Source: Coffea arabica
Lineage: Eukaryota > Streptophyta > Magnoliopsida > Gentianales > Rubiaceae
DNA length: 64,000 nt
NCBI RefSeq assembly: GCF_036785885.1
Contig: NC_092323.1
Location: 11,230,501-11,294,500, forward strand
Direction of reading: 5' to 3'
Shown: positions 12,148 through 25,109 of the stretch, piece after piece
Position numbering within the stretch: the first letter of the stretch is position 1
How the letters are laid out: each line of letters begins with the position of its first letter
Notes under the pieces: generated by a model
The model's input: only the letters and a program-made list of their open reading frames with translations
What the model was told of the DNA's origin: nothing
Databases searched by the model: none
Program-made: the position numbers and the translations under genes

Positions 12148-15100
12148 TAAATGATAGTTGTCCGTGACGAAGGTCAGATTCTTGACATCGATATTGTAAA
12201 AAAAAAAATGGGGTAGCAAGAAGATGCATTGGCTGATAACACGTCCGGACTAGACTTCCTATTGGATATTCAAAAGCCAAGGGTTTTAGATGGAAATCTC
12301 AACGTCTTGGTGGAATCATGTTATTAGGCCTAGCAAGCACATATGTACTTTTCAGTTTGAAAGTTCCACTACTTGGTGCATGTGCATTATTCACGGCAAA
12401 TAGAAAACCTCTCTGAAAAAAGCATGTGTAACTTAACCTTTGCTAGTTTCTGCATCTCCATTCGAAGACTTAAACCTTTCAAGTAAAATCCATTTGGATG
12501 GTGAATTCTTCCATTGACTAAGAATTTTATTCTAAATTACTAGATGTTTAAATAAACTAATGCAATGGGTATACGCCTAAGGAGGGCATCCTTACTATAA
12601 ATTAACTACACAAAAATTATGAAGAAAATGTATTCATCGCTCCACCAAACCAAATATGTTTAGTATTCCACTGTTTATTAGAGAGAACGTTGAAGTTTCA
12701 GGTTGAAGAAATCCCAAGTTTTGGGAGGAAGGTTGAGTTTGGTGATAAGATGAAAGGAATTGCAAGTAAAAGATTTTGGATTTAAAATTTTTCACTTATT
12801 AAAAAAATTAAAGGGAAAAATCCCAAGCTTTATGCTTTTTTAGGTAATTTGTTTTTACCAGTCAAATCTTGCTTATACAAGCAATGCTAAGTTGTAGTAA
12901 TTAAACTTGTATAAAGTACTGGATGCAACGCCAGTGAATATCTGTCCTGCACCTTTAAATTTCATAGCTACCTTGAAAGACAACGGACAACAACAACTGA
13001 GGTGGCTGAGCACGAAATACATTGTAGTTAGTTGGCTATGAGCAAAACCAATATATTTTTCTCAATGGAGAGGCACACAGAATTGTTTTGGACCATCAGC
13101 CAATTGTTATGTGACTAACTCACACAGGTTACAAAATACAAGTGCTACTCTCAGATACGGCGGCTGGCTCACTTTTCCTTAGTCAAATGCCAATTGTTTG
13201 CTCACCGATTCTTGATTTTCGTTTTTCAGACAAAACTCAGCACAATGTATCCTCACTTAGCACCTATTATCTTATAAAATAGATGTGTCCGTTTTCGGCA
13301 GGATAATAACAAATTGAGTGGGGAACAAAATTTAAAGCTGGAGACATGTTAATTCTTAAAATATTACTGTAATTAGTATCTTTAAACTCATATTTGTAAG
13401 CAAATCTTTCAGCTCGTAGATTTAAATGGACCTGTAAACCTATAATTAAATCTAGCTGTTGCTGTCAAAATTTTCTGAGATACCATGTATGGAGCAAAAA
13501 ACAAAGTGAAAGAGAACCAACTAGTCGTAATAGCTAATTTGCATGTTGCCATAGGAAACTAAAATTAATCCGACCCTTTATCCTACTGCAAGTGAGACTT
13601 CAATATTTACACAGATTTTCAATTGGAAAGATTGTAATCAAGGCAGAACAACTTAATTTTCAAAAAATCTTACGATGATATTACCTGTAAACTGGTTGTA
13701 ATAATCCATGCAAGAAATCACAGTTATCGATTAATTAGTGGTACTTAATTTTTTTTTCATGAAAAAAATTTTTCAGTAGGAGAAAGGTGAGATTTAAGAA
13801 GCGGGAGGAGAAAGAAGATTAGAATCCAAAACATGTAATTCCTAAGTCTCAACCTTAGTCACTAGATAGAGGTCTTAAATATAATAATCAACACATAAAA
13901 AGAAAACCACCTTTCCATTAGTTAGCTTAATCTGTCTGCTACATCTCATTAGTTCTGGAAAACTACTGGAGTTAAGAGCGTTTAAAGCTAATAATTGGCT
14001 CGAACTGAGGCAACTGAAGATGGCTCCAGATAGGAACTAGGGACTTCGTATAATTGGATCTATAGCACCCCTTAAACCTCTCACATTCATAGTGAATGGT
14101 TGCCCAGTATTCTTTTAATTTTATTGGACGAAAAGTTAAAAATTTTGATTTGAGAATGGAGTGCTTACAGACTAGTATAAGCTCTCAATAAACATGTAAC
14201 AGCAAAGCAGCAACTAAAGAGCTATGCGGACAAGAAGTAATTAAGAAAGCAAGTTTCTCAATATTAATTAATTTACCTAAAAGAACTTTATGTAGATTAC
14301 TTTCGTGCCTCAACTTTTCCTTGTACAAATATGCTCCACATCGAGTTACCAGAAAAAGTTAATATTGCAACTCCTTTGAATCAGTAACGTTGCAAAGCAG
14401 CCAAGAGTTTTTTTTATCTAATGAAACGGTGGGTAAAGGGAAATTCTAGAGAAACTTTTTCACGGTCATTTCTAATTGGAACCCCAATAGAAGTGGCTGA
14501 GCCAGTAACGTACCATTTTGGGGATGGGGGAGGGGACTTGTGAATAAGAGCAAAAGTCACAATAAAATTTTCTTGAAGGCAAAAGTTAAGAAAATAGGGG
14601 TAGCATATGGTATTATATATATCAAAAATTTTAGGCAGCAAGAAAAGGACTTCTTACAAAATTTTCCAAAGCTGAGCAAGGATTGAAAGAAATTTTTGAA
14701 ACTTAAGGGGGCCATTGCTCCAGATTGCCCATAGCTGCCTCCGCCACTGTTGTAACTAGACATTGAATATCATTCAAAAGGAAAAGACTAGATTAATTTA
14801 AGTCTGCTACTTTGTTTTGAGTGAAGAGATATTTCAAATCTTATGATGTAAAAGAGGAAAAGGAAAGAGGAGAATTTAGGAGTTGAATTAAAGATCTCAC
14901 AATTATGTAATTAGTGTACCTATAAGCCAAGGTAGTTCTTGGATTTAAGTCTAAAATGGCCCTAAATAGATACCCCAAAAAACAAAAAAGCAAATATAGG
15001 GGAAAAGTTATTGATGGACTCGTGCACTATTTATGTCCAACTATCAGAAGAAATTATTGGAATAAGGTGCTGTTCGACACAAAATGTCTGAGCCAAGCGG

Positions 15101-15747
15101 TGGTGGGTTTGTAACAGTGCTAAAACTTAATTGGACGTCATCAACACCAAGTTCGTATACAATTTGTGGAAATATCAGATGAGTTAAGGCCAACCCAAAA
15201 AGAAAAATCGGGATTTGACAATGAAAATATCAATATAATCAGACACAGTTACATGAATACTACGTTCGAAAACAAAGAGTTAAAATAGTTAGGAAAAGAA
15301 AAATGAGATGAAACTGTCATAACCATCATCAAACAGTACCTGAAGTTTGCTACACACAGTGTGAAGTTGAAAAAATAATTCCTATATGCCAAACTTTTGA
15401 CAAAAACAAACGGTGCTTCTGTACTATGGGCCTAAGGTCAATACCATACAAAATCACTAAAGCACTTTGTTTACCGTCAAGAGAGCTGGAGATTGATAAG
15501 CTGCAAATTAAATAATGAAAAGGGTAAAATGAAGAGAGCTTTTCCTTATTTCATTAGCTTATAATCATATGAGAATATCAACGAGTCCTTGATTGATTAA
15601 AAGAACCTACTCCAGGACACATTAATCTCAGAGTAATTTAGACTCAAACAAATTGGTCGAAGTGTGGAACCAGATGATATACGGATTCATTGCCAATTCA
15701 CCGGGAGAAAATAATAGAGGTCGATGAAGCGAAATAGGGACCCCAAA

Positions 15748-15748
<1 letters not shown>
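12148..15748. other. Downstream intergenic region of ERF A
   Basis: AT-rich DNA with no supported gene. A possible small element at about 14490-14752 has inverted ends AGTGGCTGAGCCAG and CTGCCTCCGCCACT, similar to a frequent plant miniature-element end, but no target duplication could be fixed. Confidence 0.35.

Positions 15749-15773
<25 letters not shown>
15749..15773. repeat. (GA)n microsatellite
   Basis: About twelve GA units just downstream of the ERF A stop codon, on the 3'-UTR side of the gene. In the gene's sense it reads as (TC)n. Confidence 0.85.
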
Positions 15774-15778
<5 letters not shown>

Positions 15779-15819
15779 CGAAAGAAGGGATGGGATATTA
15801 ACTACAGCAAATGTGAGAT

Positions 15820-16341
15820 TCACTTACATCCAGAACTCTCAGATTCAGATAAGAGCTCATCCAACAGATCAGGTCCCAAGTCTTCAAACACCACCAGATC
15901 ATCTCCCTTGACCAGCTGTTTCCTTTTGCCTCTACGTTTGGACATACTTCTCATCTTGTGTGCCTCTTTCAGGGCAGCAGCTGGTGATAAACCATCTTCA
16001 CAGCTAAAAAGAACCATTTCTTGAAGGGATTCATGGACCCTTTCAGTCGGAAAATTAAGGGCAGCCACTGGACCTCGCATCGAAAGTGCAGCTTGGTCAT
16101 AAGCCAAGGCAGCTTCTTCTGCAGTATCAAATGTTCCAAGCCAAACCCTCATTCCATTTCTTGTAGAATCCCTTATCTCAGCTGCAAACTTGCCCCATGG
16201 CCGCTTTCGAACGCCTACGTAATGCTTCTCCTTCCCATATTGATCTTCTTTAGCCCTGGTACGGGCTAGGGTGAATTCTTCACCGTTGATTTCCTTAGAC
16301 GATGAACTTGCACCCGGAAAGGATTTAGTACCATGGTCCAT
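15820..16341 (-). CDS. ERF A: AP2/ERF transcription factor, group IXc (ERF1-like)
   Basis: Intact intronless coding region, 173 aa. The AP2/ERF domain spans residues 41-97, with the [10 protein letters not shown] start, AAEIRD (Ala and Asp at the positions that mark ERF rather than DREB proteins), and WLGTF. Proteins of this type bind GCC-box DNA in the nucleus. The acidic C-terminus (about 150-163, [15 protein letters not shown]) matches the EDLL activation motif described in Arabidopsis ERF98-type proteins, so it is probably an activator. Basic patches (KRRGKRK, about residues 134-140) could serve nuclear import. Subtype A features shared with the gene at 37.8 kb are [15 protein letters not shown] and a conserved [10 protein letters not shown] stretch. 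A TGTATAAAAG TATA-like site lies at about 16704-16713. The family generally acts in ethylene, jasmonate and defence responses; its targets here are unknown. Confidence 0.93.
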   Translation of the reverse strand: MDHGTKSFPGASSSSKEINGEEFTLARTRAKEDQYGKEKHYVGVRKRPWGKFAAEIRDSTRNGMRVWLGTFDTAEEAALAYDQAALSMRGPVAALNFPTERVHESLQEMVLFSCEDGLSPAAALKEAHKMRSMSKRRGKRKQLVKGDDLVVFEDLGPDLLDELLSESESSGCK

Positions 16342-18746
16342 TTCTCCAGTAAAAATCTATGCTTAAGTCCTTTCAGTTGGAGATTAGCAATCATATGTCT
16401 GGAGAGTATTTCAAGGATTTCCAGAGAAATTAAAGTTTTTAAGTAGTAGGGGTAGCATCAGTCGTTAGATCTTGTTAGGGTAATGGCTGTCATGATTCTC
16501 TAAAACTAACTTTGCCATAGATTCTCACTTTTCTCCTCATGCCCAACTTGGGCTTGTTTAGAGAAAATAATGCACAATTAGTACTACCAAGCATTAATTT
16601 TTGGTATTGTTGTGATGTCACTGCTGGACCAAGCTACTAAACTATAAGAAAGGACATTGTCTTCAGCCCCCCCTCAACACCCCCCCACCCCCAAGTTTTC
16701 TGACTTTTATACAGGCATTTCTTTAGTCCTCCCTCTTAACTATTCCAATTATTATTGTTCTTGCCATCCATTTCCTTTGCATGATTGATTTGGTTGAGAT
16801 TTGAAAAAGGATAATGATAATCCCAAAAAAATGCTCCTTTTCTGTGCCACTAAACGAAAGATGTGAAGACATCATAGAACTAGATTCCTCCTTCTTCTTC
16901 TTCTTTTTAAATATTTGAGTTATTTTTCCCCATCACTGGAATTTGAGAACAAAAACCAGATGCCTTAGCTTATTTTGTATCATTTTTCTCGGAGAGATGA
17001 TTATATAAGAGCATACTACCACGGGATTGTCCTAACTAGTTAAGGCTTTTTCCTCCTTAATAATGAGTACAGTATTCTCATGGTGGCACCGTTTTTTGTT
17101 GTGGTCAATGGCCATAATAAATTCCTTAATTTTGCTGATGTTTAGTATTGATAAGATTTTTTTTTTTGTTTGAGCATAGAAACAGTTCCATTGATAGCGT
17201 CATGTGCAATAAAAATTCCAGCTAAAATAGAAGATTATCTGTGAATTTGAATCCTTTAGCAATTGCGACAAAGATGTGTGTGTTAGCCTACTCATGATTA
17301 CACTTGCAAATGTCACTTTCAACAACATAATTTTTACATTCTTTGTTCATAAAATGCACGGATTTAGTATCAGTCTTTTGTCAAGAAACATGTTGATTTG
17401 TTGTTTATGTGAGAAGCAACTATTCAACATACTAGTGGATGGCATCCCTTCAATACTTTGAAGAATTGACCAATTATAATTCTTAAAAGTATAGATGTAA
17501 TCATTTTGTATAACAGCCACATCTCCATTTTGCATAAAAGTATCAATTACTTTCATCCAACAAGATGCCAATGCTGCTACAAATACTACTACTGAAAAGT
17601 GGACCAATAGTCATTAACTGGTCCTAAAGCTAGTTTAATATCAAAGTATTCTTTTTTTTGAAAGGATAACACATCAAAGTATAGAACCAAAGTGTTTGGA
17701 AGGTTGGTTTTCTTTTCATGCGGTTTCACACTGCCAAGAGCTTAAGTGAACTCCTTCTTGAAGGCAAAGCCAGTATACTGACTATTTTTTTCTTCTTCAT
17801 GACAAATTATGGTACTGTACTTCTTTAGTAGCATCCTTGTATCAAGTGAAATCTATAGCACTCAATTCAGCCTAATACAAAACTTCATCACCACAGTTGG
17901 CAATGTAGTGAGGTACTATTCTATTAGCTCTGGTCCTAGGAAATTGACAAATAAGACAAATGAGAATAATAGGGTTTTTGATAATTCAAATAATAACTAG
18001 AAAATACTATAACAGAAAACAAAATAAAGTACAAAAGAGAGAATACAAAACCTAGGAAATAATTTCTAAATCCAAAAGACACCTAAAAGTGAAAATACAA
18101 AAGAATTTAAATAGCACAAAATGTTTAACGGTTCAAAGGCCCATAACTTGCTCTTTTGATTTGATGCCTAGCTAAAATATCTCTTAGACTAGGGCATAAA
18201 CCCCTTAAAATTCTCTTGAGCTAGTACCCTTAACATAATTAAACTCATTTAAATTCACTATATGTATAACTACCACGAGGAGATATTTCTTTATAAACTT
18301 TCGATGTAGGATACAAAAACAAACTCAATATATTCTAATAAGACTAAACATCTAAGTATATCTGGATCGGTAACTGAATCTTTTTTGTTTTCCCTATTTC
18401 AGGGAAGATAGTTCAACAAGTCTAAATGCTATTATTAATTGAATGAAACCTATTATTTTTTAAAAATACTTTATATATGGAGGAGTGGAAAGGAAAACCC
18501 AGTGAAATCGAAAAAGTGTGAAAATATTTAATCCTCATTTTATAATGAAAAATTAAGACTACATGTGAATTATTTGGGGCTACCTTAAGACAAAGATTTG
18601 GCAATGGAGTCTGGACTGTAGTTTAGATGCTTTTAATAGTATTTTCTGTATTTTTTTTCTTGTTTACTTCGACAACTGATTGGGTATTATGTTCCTTTGA
18701 ACATGAGTACTACACTCGTAAAATTGTCCTGCATATCAATAAAATT
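16342..18746. promoter_or_regulatory. Upstream region of ERF A
   Basis: Presumed promoter and 5' leader of ERF A. A TATA-like TGTATAAAAG on the minus strand at 16704-16713 would imply a leader of about 340 bases. A C-rich run lies at about 16668-16693. The rest is AT-rich, and no gene is supported. Confidence 0.3.
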
Positions 18747-19071
18747 CAATGTTTTGAAAATCGGACCAGATTGGCCGGTTCGACCGGTTAAACCGCAAAT
18801 CAACCATGCCTCCGGTCTGGTTTAATTAAAAACTCAAAAAAGTAATTAAAACGGTCAAAACCGATTGAACCGGTAAAAATCGGGAGGTTCAACCGGTTTT
18901 TATTAAGTATTTATTTTCTAAAATAAATACTTTATTTTATTCAAAAATTTTAATATTAAAATAAATAAAAACTTATTAAACCTTTGAACTGGAATTGAAC
19001 CAGTTGAACCGATCGAACCGTGAACCGGAAGGTTTTCCGGCTCACTCTCCGGTCCAGGTTTAAAAACATTG
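18747..19071. mobile_element. hAT-type miniature element, 325 bp
   Basis: Ends CAATGTTTT...AAAACATTG, with a perfect 8-bp target duplication ataaaatt (18739-18746 and 19072-19079). The subterminal regions carry many GGTTCGACCGGTT-like repeats (CCGGTT/AACCGG); the centre is AT-rich. It has no coding capacity. A related copy in the opposite orientation lies at 39.35-39.68 kb. Confidence 0.85.
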
Positions 19072-19079
19072 ATAAAATT

Positions 19080-20089
19080 ATGATATTTTTCCTTGAAAAG
19101 CCTTTGATTCTTCCACTCAACGAAGAACTAATTTGATTAAGATCAACATTGATGTGGATTTTTCGCCTGGTCTTGACACTGAAGCACAAGTCCTTAATTA
19201 AGTAGTAAATTCTACAATTTAATTTTTAGAACACAAAAACTTGTAATAGCAAGGCAATGCCCCTTAATGTCCTTTTTTAAAATTTAATACAGAAAATTGT
19301 ACCAATCATCCTTCACATATTACTGATATGAAATTTTAGTCTTTCAAAATTCAAATAAGCGATTTTAATTATACCCAAATAAAAAACACTCACTTTTAAT
19401 CCCTTAACACCTTTTCGGCCAATTTTTGCCAAAATATGTCACGAATCAATCACATGATCAATTTTTGAAAGTTAAATTTGGTAACTCATTTAACATTGAA
19501 CCAATTTCTCACTTAATCTTCCATTTCTCCTAATTATTCTCTACCTAAACCCAAATCAACATCACTCATTTTTCTCTTCCACCACCGTCCTTCCACACCG
19601 TTTCCATTTTCATCACTGTTACCACTGCCATTTGTCCCCTTCTCACTCCTTTCTCGCCACCTCTTCCCTTTCTCCCTCATTCCTCCTTTTCTTTCCCCAT
19701 CTTATGGGTCTTGAAAATAGATCTATTTCTTTCGCCCTTTAATTTTTAAAAGCCATGGAAATGGTTTTGTTAAGTTTCAAACATTTGCTGTTACTTTGTT
19801 GATTCTTGTGGTTATATGGGTGATTTTGGGGGTTTACTGGTATTGTATATTTCATGTTGGTCATTTTTGTCAAATCGAGTAGAAAGTAATAATTTGAGAG
19901 AATTTTGCGAGTACAAGATGGCGATATACAGTGGTTCTATTGTAGATGTTGCCGGAATCTGGTATGGTAGCTCTTGTGAGCTTTGCAAGAAAATAGAAGG
20001 AAGGAGATGATAAAAAAAAAAAGGAAAACGAAAAGAAAACGAAAGAAAGTAAAGAATGAAGTTTTACTGAAATTGTGTCATTTTAGTTA
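19080..20089. other. Intergenic, no gene seen
   Basis: AT-rich DNA with a CT-rich stretch at about 19555-19700. The open frame at about 19816-20010 has no recognisable domain and is not called. Confidence 0.35.
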
Positions 20090-21043
20090 GTGCCTGTTTG
20101 ATAACATAAAAAAGTGCTGAAACTGAATTCATTCAGATATTCAGAAGTTGTGGGTGTTTGATAAATAAAAATTCACCTGCTGAACTTATTAAGTGGTGCT
20201 GAATTTGTATGTATTTTTTTCAACACAAGAATCGTAGCTGAATGCTTAATTTGATAAGAATCAAGAGATTTACTTCAACTACTTTATCTTATCTACCAAA
20301 TATATTCATGTTTGTTAATTACATTCAAAATCCTTATCTAATTAAACAACCTAATATTCCTTATTCAAAATCCTTATCTAATTAAACAAAACAACGTGAT
20401 ATTCTCTATTCAAAAATTTTTTTTAACAATAGTATTTTTTGGCAGTAATTTTCATCCACAAACATTTATATTTTGATATATATTTTTTTTGTACAGATAA
20501 ATATTATTTATGTGATGCAGCTTATCCACACACACGTGGCTTTATGACACTATATCGAAATATTAGATATTGGTTGTCTGATTTTCGAAATGCTTCTCAT
20601 CCAAGATCAAAAGAAGAACGCTTTAACCAAGCACATGCAAGATTGAGAAATGTAATTGAACGTGCTTTTAGAGTATTAAAAACTCATTTTCCCATTCTCA
20701 AAACGATGAAACCATACCCTTTTCCCACACAAAGAAACATTGTCATTGTATGCATTGCTCTTCACAATCATTGTCATTTTCATACCTAACAATTTTAAGT
20801 TAATTAAATCATAGGTTTTATTTCCTTTTTGGATTAAAAGATAGAAGAGCAAAATTGTACAATCTAGCTTATTAAGCATTAAATTATGAATATTTATCAA
20901 ATAGTATAAATAGATTCAGCATTAAGATTCAGACATTCATATATCTCTTTTCAGTGCTTAAAATTCAGCAAATTAATTATTTCAGTATTCAGAATTCAGA
21001 ATTCAGAATTCAGAATTCAGATTCAGTGTTATCAAACGGAACC
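20090..21043 (+). mobile_element. PIF/Harbinger element, internally deleted
   Basis: TTA direct repeats (20087-20089 and 21044-21046) flank inverted ends that share GTTTGATAACA (13 of 17 terminal bases match). The 3' subterminal region contains a tandem ATTCAG array (about 20985-21027), a typical site for transposase binding. Inside is the C-terminal part of a Harbinger-type transposase. At 954 bp it has lost most of the transposase and the second (Myb-like) gene. Confidence 0.85.
20497..20789 (+). pseudogene. Harbinger (HARBI1-like) transposase fragment
   Basis: About 96 codons following an acceptor-like ttttgtacag. The translation matches the end of the DDE nuclease domain of PIF/Harbinger transposases: YYLCDAAYP contains the second catalytic aspartate, and NVIERAFRVLK the catalytic glutamate, followed by the usual FPILK and ALHN blocks. 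The first catalytic aspartate and the whole N-terminus are absent, so the fragment cannot be active. The frame is open up to its stop, suggesting moderate age. Confidence 0.88.
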
Positions 21044-21444
21044 TTAGTTTGGCACTTGGAGAATAATTGGGAGAAATAGTGGATGAGGTAAGAAATAGAT
21101 CAACACTAAATGAGTTACTAAATTTGCCCCTCAAAAATTATTCATGTAATGGGTTCGTGATCTACTCTGACCAAATTTTAACAAAAAAGGTGACAAATGA
21201 CAAAAAAAAAAGAGCACTTTTTATTTGTTAGGAATTAAAATCTTTCATTTTAATTCTAAGGAACTAAAACTTTACATCAGTAATATGTGAAAGACAATTA
21301 GTGTAATTTTTCTATTATACAAACCCCAATATTTACAGGCCAAAGCTAGCATGGAAAACATCATAATACTGTAGCATACATTTTTTACCTAAAAGAAGGC
21401 GACTTATTCTTTCTCTGCTATTAAGGGCATGCAAAATTTGGGAA

Positions 21445-21461
21445 CCCCCCCCCCCCCCCCC
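21445..21461. repeat. Poly-C tract, 17 bases
   Basis: An uninterrupted run of 17 C (G on the other strand) in AT-rich DNA. It may be length-variable or a sequencing artefact. Confidence 0.9.
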
Positions 21462-22139
21462 GGCGTTTATTTCCAATCACAGAAATGAATAATTTGTCAG
21501 AAACACTGAAAGAGTGTCCCTAGGTACTTGTAAACTGTTTACACCTTCTTGACACTTTCAAACATATATTGCAGCAATTTTCTTGTACATCGAAAAGGTT
21601 AATGGGTTAGTTAGTTATTCCTGCATTGTCTTCCCAGTCAGATAATCAATTTCAGAATATTAGATTTAAGCATTCGAGGATACATCATGCATTTTTACAA
21701 TCTTAATTTTTAAGATGTTATACAGGATAAGAGTCTCTAGATCACTTTCCATTTTCCTCCTTTTTTTTGTGGTTAAATACTTTTGATTTGATTCAACCAG
21801 CAAAGGCTCGTACCGATCCTGAGTTATCAGTTCTTGTAGCTATGAGCTATGAGCTACGAGTTATCTTTTCCCCTCAGGGGGAAAGCGCAGCTGGACGGGT
21901 AACGTTCCTTTCCCTTCCTCACGTACTGCTCTCTGAGAAGGGAGTGGCTAGCTCTTGAATCTCAATCTTCATCTTCTTTTTGCTAGGAAATTGGAAATTT
22001 CCATTTGTGTAATTTGTTTTCTTAATGAATGGAAACTATCACATCAAAAAAGATTACTGGGGTAGCAGCATATATTTGTGCGTCACGATGATATAGTATA
22101 ATATTTAAGCTGTTACTTCATGCTCGTGTAATCTTGGGC

Positions 22140-22196
22140 TTGACTTCTAGAGTTTGTCTTTTTCCGTCGGCGGATTCCTTCGAGGTGATGACAATT
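22140..22196. promoter_or_regulatory. Recurring GC-rich block 1 (upstream of ERF A)
   Basis: TTGAC (22140-22144) followed by a core CCGTCGGCGGATTCC (22164-22178). On the ERF coding strand the core reads CCGCCGACGG: a GCCGAC DRE/CRT core overlapping a near-GCC box. The block recurs at 27.11, 33.05, 42.46 and 48.28 kb. It lies about 5.8 kb upstream of ERF A, or about 4.5 kb once the two transposons between are discounted. Function is inferred only. Confidence 0.5.
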
Positions 22197-22539
22197 TTAG
22201 AAATATAAGATTCAACAACAAGGACTTATATATCTTTACTATACTAAAGGCGTCAGTTGGCTTAGCTACAGTGAAAGTGGGCCGGTTATAGCGTGATTTC
22301 TGTGAACTTGAGGGGTGATTTGGTCTTTCGGCATTCAGTGGTGGTGGCTTTGCTGGAAATTTCCTGCTATCCCACAATTTTGCCACTTTGGATACATTGA
22401 GCCCAACAGAGATAGAGAGAGCGAGAGATGGTCCTGCACTCGTGGCATCTACCTTTGACTTTGATTTTCAAACCCTCATCTTACCTTTTAAACATTTTCA
22501 GTATAGATTGTAGAAGAAACAACTTACCATGTTGGACGA

Positions 22540-23581
22540 AATTCGTACTCATTTTTCGTAGCCATTTTGTTGACAATATTAATAAAACTCAAACCCATTG
22601 TTATAATGGCTCGATACTAGAGGTGACAAATCAACCCACCTAATTAAATTTACCTATACCCGTCCATGAATAGATGGTATAAGTTCAAAATTTTTGAATT
22701 AAATTTTTATATTAATTTTTATAGTACTTAGTTCAAATTTTTATATTCTTATTATTCAATTATTAAATAATAGATAATTTTGTAACATAGAGTATAAATG
22801 AAAAAAATTGGTAATTAAATTTATTGAACATTATAAATAAATATTTAAAACTAATAATGGGTACAAAGAGTGGTATAAATTGATAACTTGTTTTGCAAAA
22901 ATAAATTTAAACGAGTTTACCAAAAGTTAAAATAAATAAGTTGTAAATGGGTAATTGAGTTACCCAATTCATTTTTTGATTTACCCATTTATACCTATCT
23001 AATTAAATGGGTATAAATGAGTTAATTTACTTATACCCATTACCCATTTTATCCAACCCAAATTCGTACTCATTTTTCGTAGCCATTTTGTTGACAATAT
23101 TAATAAAACTCAAACCAATTGTTATAATGGCTCGATACTAGAGGTGACAAATCAACCCTCCTAATTAAATTTACCTATACCGGTCCATGAATAGATGGTA
23201 TAAGTTCAAAATTTTTGAATTAAATTTTTATATTAATTTTTATAGTACTTAGTTCAAATTTTTATATTCTTATTATTCAATTATTAAATAATAGATAATT
23301 TTGTAACATAGAGTATAAATGAAAAAAATTGATAATTAAATTTATTGAACATTATAAATAAATATTGAAAACTAATAATGGGTACAAAGAGTGGTATAAA
23401 TTGATAACTTGTTTTGCAAAAATAAATTTAAATGAGTTTACCAAAAGTTAAAATAAATAAGTTGTAAATGGGTAATTGAGTTACCCAATTCATTTTTTGA
23501 CTTACCCATTTATACCTATCTAATTAAATAGGTATAAATGAGTTAATTCACTTATACCCATTACCCATTTTATCCAACCCA
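22540..23581. repeat. Tandem duplication, 2 x 521 bp
   Basis: Units at 22540-23060 and 23061-23581, head to tail, differing at roughly ten positions by eye (about 98% identical), so recent. Each unit contains about 78 bases of host sequence (from attcgtactc) followed by the body of a hAT-type element. Confidence 0.9.
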
Positions 23582-23614
23582 AACCCACCAAAGTCACCCA
23601 TTTCAACACCTCTA
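22618..23614. mobile_element. hAT-type miniature element, duplicated in tandem
   Basis: A complete copy spans 23139-23614, with ends TAGAGGTGACAAA and CAACACCTCTA. A truncated copy at 22618-23060 lacks the last 33 bases. The flanks ctcgatac (22610-22617, repeated before 23139) and ctccatac (23615-23622) match 7 of 8, giving the target duplication. The element must have inserted first and been duplicated later with its left flank. Confidence 0.8.
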
Positions 23615-24200
23615 CTCCATACTTTATATTCAAGCCCAACATTTTTGTTTTCCCACTTTAGCTTTCTTGCTTTGTTTTACCTTGAGAAGCAAGAATTTCA
23701 TGATAAACTGAATTTGTTCTTCACTACGATTTCCCTTGTGTTCCAACAAAGGAACGTTTAACTTAAAATAAATATTTCAACCAGAGGAAAAAAAACCAGT
23801 TTAAAAACAACTACATATAACGGTTGAAATCAATCTGAGTCTATCACTCCATCCCCCCTCTTTTCTTTTATAGTGTAAGTGAAAGAAGAGCTCGTTATTA
23901 TAAACGACCTATATTCTTATGTGATAACACAGTACCGAAACACTATGGTTTCTTTTGTTTACACATCTGACATTTTTTTCATCCAACGTCTTTAAAGAAT
24001 CAGTTGATCTTCATTCTACATTAAATGTATATATCTATATACATACACTGATACATCTATACCTTCTATACAAAATGACTTTCTAATTATCGAATGCAAT
24101 CATATTACCAATTATCATCATTTAACCTACTCCATAAAATTAAATTAAATTAACACAAGTTAGGGCAACCTCGCGCGTAGTACGAGGCCTAAAAAACTAG

Positions 24201-25074
24201 TATATATATATGCAAATGAACTTGAACTATTGCCCCGTTACCTTCTTCTTTCTGCTAATTATTTTGTTAGTTTTACTACTATTACTTTATCTTCTGGGGG
24301 CTTGCGTGATAACTACTGTGGCTTTTATGGCTTTCTCTTATCTCTGGGATTACCGAGTAATTCTACTTTGAACCCAAAATTGTTGCGCTTTGGACTTTAC
24401 GTGGAAAGTTTGATCCGTCAATTTTATGCTAGCAATTGTTAATTTCATCTTCTGTTTGCTTTGATTTGGATCAAAAGCTGCAAAAGATTTTTAAAAACTA
24501 GCAATACTATAGCTCAATCCAATAAATATTTTGCGAATTCTGGGGCAAACGCATTTTTTTTTTTAAAGACCAATTTCTTATTTGGGTGGGAATGCGTAAA
24601 TTTTATTTTTTTAAACTGGGTTAAGAGGTAAGGTTAATTGGCCTTCCTCATAATTTTTGCATCATTTATTGATAATACAGACTAAATTCTATACCAAAAT
24701 CCTCATCTACAGTTTTTTATAGCATGAATTAATATTACAACAGCCAGTTTTAACGTTAAAATTAAAAATTATTTCGATGATTTTACACAAGGAACAGATG
24801 GTGCACTACATGACAACCAATAAAGAAGTTAGGAAGCCAAGTATATCTTGGAGAGACAAGTTTCCAAACAACTTAAATTTGAAGATGCTAATATTGACAG
24901 CCAAAATGGTTTAAGTAGTTGCGGTGCAAAATTAGATGAGCCCTTGCTACCTTATCCAATTTTAATTTTAATGTTTGATTTTTGATGATTTTGTACAAAA
25001 ACAGATAGTACACCGGAAGACAATTTGAGAATTAATTAGCCATTTTCTGACTGCAAGAATCTATGGATAGAAAT

Positions 25075-25109
<35 letters not shown>

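Larger units (their letters stand above)
22233..24200 (+). mobile_element. Non-autonomous Helitron, 1,968 bp
   Basis: Starts TCTTTACTATACTAAAGG after an A (22232), and ends in CTAG (24197-24200) before a T (24201), as expected for insertion between A and T. A hairpin-capable CCTCG...CGAGG (about 24169-24187) lies ten bases before the end. No Rep/helicase gene is present. It carries the hAT element and the 521-bp tandem duplication listed separately, and sits only about 40 bases from GC-rich block 1. Confidence 0.75.

Noticed and set aside
22147-22386. 79-aa minus-strand frame over block 1 and the Helitron start
   Set aside because: It crosses a mobile-element border, so it cannot be an inherited gene.
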